From Paenibacillus xylanivorans (lineage in GTDB: Bacteria; Bacillota; Bacilli; Paenibacillales; Paenibacillaceae), in NCBI RefSeq assembly GCF_001280595.1, contig NZ_LITU01000050.1, positions 1 to 64,000 of the forward strand: 64,000 nucleotides of DNA, in the 5' to 3' direction. The position numbers and the translations under genes were made by a program. Shown here in pieces: positions 62,103 to 64,000 of the stretch (position 1 is its first letter; each line of letters starts with the position of its first letter). The notes beneath the pieces are model-generated. The model was given only the letters and a program-made list of their open reading frames with translations. It was not told the origin of the DNA and ran no database searches.

Positions 62103-63785
62103 TTACTTCGCACTTACCGACTTGAACCATTCATTCACTTCTTGCGTGATCTGATCTCCGCCATTAGATTTCCAGTTGGCGACAAATTGGTCAAAGGCAT
62201 CCACCGGCAGTTGGCCGTAGATGATTTTGTTGAAGGTTTCCATCTCGGACTGGCGGAGCAGGTTCCATTTGGATACCATGGTTGGTGTGGCTGCGCCAGT
62301 GAAATAGTTTTGTTTACGGATGTCGATCTGGGACATAACGACTTTACCTGCATACCAGTTTTCCGGTTTACGGAATTCGGCCATTTGTTTCTCGTACGGT
62401 GTTTCAGGCTTCTCGCCGTTGGCCAGCTTCACGAGTGTTTTCATGTACAGATCCGGGATACGTGCTGGGCCGGTCAGGAACGGGAATTCGTTGGAGAAGT
62501 CTTTGATCTTCTCTTTGTCACTGGTCGGTTGTCCGTCAATGATATCCCAGTCGTAACCTTTGGCGAAGCCGTATTCATACTCACTGCCCGCAGCCGGGTT
62601 AGCCAGGTTATCGAGCAGGTAGTTGTAGTACAGGAAGATGGCTTCTGGATGCTTCGCATCCTTGTTAATCATGATACTTGCGTTGACACCAGAGTTCTGC
62701 CACTTCGTACCGATCTTGCCATCTGGGCCAGCCGGAACAGGGTAAGCTTTATATTTTGAGCCAGGTACGTTCTTCAGCAGGTCAGGTGCAGGCCAGTCGG
62801 GTACCCAGTTTGCGCCAGGCAGAATGCCCGCTTTGCCAGCCGTCCAGCTTTCAGCGGATTTACCTTCATCCCACAGGGCGGAGTCGGTATGGATATATCC
62901 TTTTTCCATCCATTCAGCCAGCTTGGCAAGTGCTTGTTTTGCACCCGGGTTAACGGAGCCGTACTCCAGATTGCCGTTTGCGTCTTTGTTCCATTGCTCC
63001 TCGATTGTGCCATATGCACCGAACAACCAGTCGAGCTGCCCCATCCAGGTGTTGGTGTTATTTTTCAGCGAGATCGCCAGCGGGAATACTTTGTCTGGAG
63101 ACAGACCGTCCGGGTTTTCGTTCTTGAATTTGTCCATGATGTTCTCAAGGTCTGCAATGGTTTTCGGAGCTTCCAGGTTCAGCTTCTCCATCCAGTCTTC
63201 TCTAAGCCAGAGCAGCGTATCGTCGTTATCGGTGTACTCCATGATCGGCATGTTGTATTTCTTGCCGTCCTTGGTGAACGGATACCACAGTTCAGGATGT
63301 GCTGCTGCGTGATCTTTCAGGGTCTGACTCGCGTACTTGTCGAACAACTCATCGATGGCGATGAATTGACCGGAGTCGATCAACTGATTGGTCAATACCG
63401 CATTGGTTGGAACGGATACGAAATCAGGCAGCTTCTCGCCAGAGGCGATTGCTAGTTGCAGCTTTTGTCTGTATTGATCGTCATTGGCCGGATACCAGGT
63501 ATCTTTATGCTTCATACCCAGCGTCTCCAGCATCCAGCGATCGTGAACGTTATTTTCTTTGGTGTCCCCTTGAACGTATTTCTTCGGCATCAATACCGAA
63601 CTGAATTCGATGGGTGGGTCGTATTTTCCTTTGGCAAAAGCAGCTTCTGCTTCAGCTGAACCGACGGTCGCCGGTGTATCATCTTTGGTACCATTGTCAC
63701 TGGCTGTATCGCCACTGCCGCACGCAGTGATCGTGATGAGCGCGATAACCATGAGCAGTGACCACCATGTTTTGAATTTGATCAT
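62103..63785 (-). CDS. Extracellular carbohydrate-binding lipoprotein of the LplA/YtcQ type
   Basis: The 560-residue lipoprotein has signal WWSLLMVIALITITACGSGD with lipobox ITAC, followed by a Thr/Asp linker. Body features are those of the large class-1 receptors (QLAIASGEKLPDFVSVP, WLREDWMEKLNLEAPKTIADL, NENPDGLSPDKVFPLAIS). Same class as the receptor at 8244. It lies downstream of the AraC gene on the same strand; its permeases may be outside the window. Confidence 0.92.
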   Translation of the reverse strand: MIKFKTWWSLLMVIALITITACGSGDTASDNGTKDDTPATVGSAEAEAAFAKGKYDPPIEFSSVLMPKKYVQGDTKENNVHDRWMLETLGMKHKDTWYPANDDQYRQKLQLAIASGEKLPDFVSVPTNAVLTNQLIDSGQFIAIDELFDKYASQTLKDHAAAHPELWYPFTKDGKKYNMPIMEYTDNDDTLLWLREDWMEKLNLEAPKTIADLENIMDKFKNENPDGLSPDKVFPLAISLKNNTNTWMGQLDWLFGAYGTIEEQWNKDANGNLEYGSVNPGAKQALAKLAEWMEKGYIHTDSALWDEGKSAESWTAGKAGILPGANWVPDWPAPDLLKNVPGSKYKAYPVPAGPDGKIGTKWQNSGVNASIMINKDAKHPEAIFLYYNYLLDNLANPAAGSEYEYGFAKGYDWDIIDGQPTSDKEKIKDFSNEFPFLTGPARIPDLYMKTLVKLANGEKPETPYEKQMAEFRKPENWYAGKVVMSQIDIRKQNYFTGAATPTMVSKWNLLRQSEMETFNKIIYGQLPVDAFDQFVANWKSNGGDQITQEVNEWFKSVSAK

Positions 63786-63888
63786 TGTTCAATCCCCCTA
63801 CGATGTATGATCTTTACAGTGTAACTGTACCAATTTGGGCGGGAGGGCATCTATATGAGTTTGTTAGTTTCGATAGGACTCTATTATG

Positions 63889-64000
63889 TTATTTATGCTG
63901 GTCTCGGTACTCCTGCGGCGTGACGCCGAATTGGCGCTTGAACACTTTAATAAAATAAGCCGGGTCCATATATCCAATTTCCATGCTGATTTCATATACC
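63889..64000 (-). CDS. AraC-family regulator, C-terminal end (cut by window)
   Basis: The minus strand reads VYEISMEIGYMDPAYFIKVF then KRQFGVTPQEYRDQHK-stop, the second HTH and end of an AraC-type regulator (often a YesN-like response regulator next to LplA-type importers). The rest lies beyond the window. Confidence 0.85.
   Translation of the reverse strand, partial: VYEISMEIGYMDPAYFIKVFKRQFGVTPQEYRDQHK

Noticed and set aside
62142..63455. Several long plus-strand frames opposite the binding lipoprotein
   Set aside because: The minus-strand frame has a lipobox, family motifs and normal length; the plus-strand frames are antisense shadows.
1..64000. tRNA or rRNA genes
   Set aside because: I saw no cloverleaf with CCA-type end or rRNA-like conserved stretch on either strand; none is claimed.

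Overview
The window looks like a chromosomal segment of a Paenibacillus-type, endospore-forming Firmicute. The evidence is the style of its carbohydrate ABC importers (lipoprotein plus two permeases, no ATPase), GntR/LacI and AraC regulators fused to binding domains, an exosporium-like protein, catabolite-response-like sites, strong AGGAGG-type ribosome sites and frequent TTG/GTG starts. Assignment to genus is inference.

Layout. 0.4-4.3 kb: a YheO/DauR-like regulator, a PatB-type aminotransferase/C-S lyase, an NhaC antiporter and RidA. 4.7-11.2 kb: a LacI regulator, an LplB/LplC-like importer with its lipoprotein, and a Gfo/Idh/MocA dehydrogenase. 11.6-13.9 kb, minus strand: a secreted Fn3-containing sugar dehydrogenase. 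14.8-25.9 kb: an amidase/deacetylase fusion, a two-component system with a lipoprotein, then an importer with two tandem binding proteins and an HlyD-type adaptor. 25.9-29.1 kb and 34.3-35.6 kb: scattered single-gene cassettes and remnants, split by a GntR-LacI regulator and its sugar importer (29.2-34.0 kb). 37.9-41.5 kb: a Fur-boxed siderophore-binding lipoprotein, an FhuF-like reductase and an AraC/binding-protein fusion. 41.9-47 kb: a frameshifted UMP kinase paralogue and small secreted or lipoprotein genes. 61-64 kb: small hypotheticals, a binding lipoprotein and the end of an AraC gene.

The standout is 47.8-61.0 kb, an integron-like cassette array. A XerC/D-type tyrosine recombinase with a decayed N-terminus lies directly upstream of an attI-like region ending in GTTATGCG. 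Thirteen single-gene cassettes follow, all on the plus strand and separated by 88-170 bp attC-like sites. In most cassettes the 9-base left end of the terminal site (form NNNNNTAAC) is the exact or near-exact reverse complement of that cassette's own first 9 bases (GTTANNNNN). This is expected if each cassette was once a closed circle. Inner stem arms also covary from site to site. Cargo looks like accessory or defence genes: a reverse transcriptase of the Abi/unknown-group type, a protein with two PD-(D/E)XK-like domains, another nuclease-like protein, two HEPN-like proteins, two membrane proteins, a T5orf172/GIY-YIG-like protein, Nudix, VOC and DUF4240 proteins.

The recombinase lacks the extra IntI-specific segment, reads in the same direction as the cassettes, and has in-frame stops and a frameshift in its N-terminal half. 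A second, internally deleted copy of the recombinase/attI platform lies at 43.98-44.21 kb. Half sites and orphan cassettes occur at 0.1, 14.1, 26-29 and 34-36 kb, so the system has seeded or shuffled through this chromosome region.
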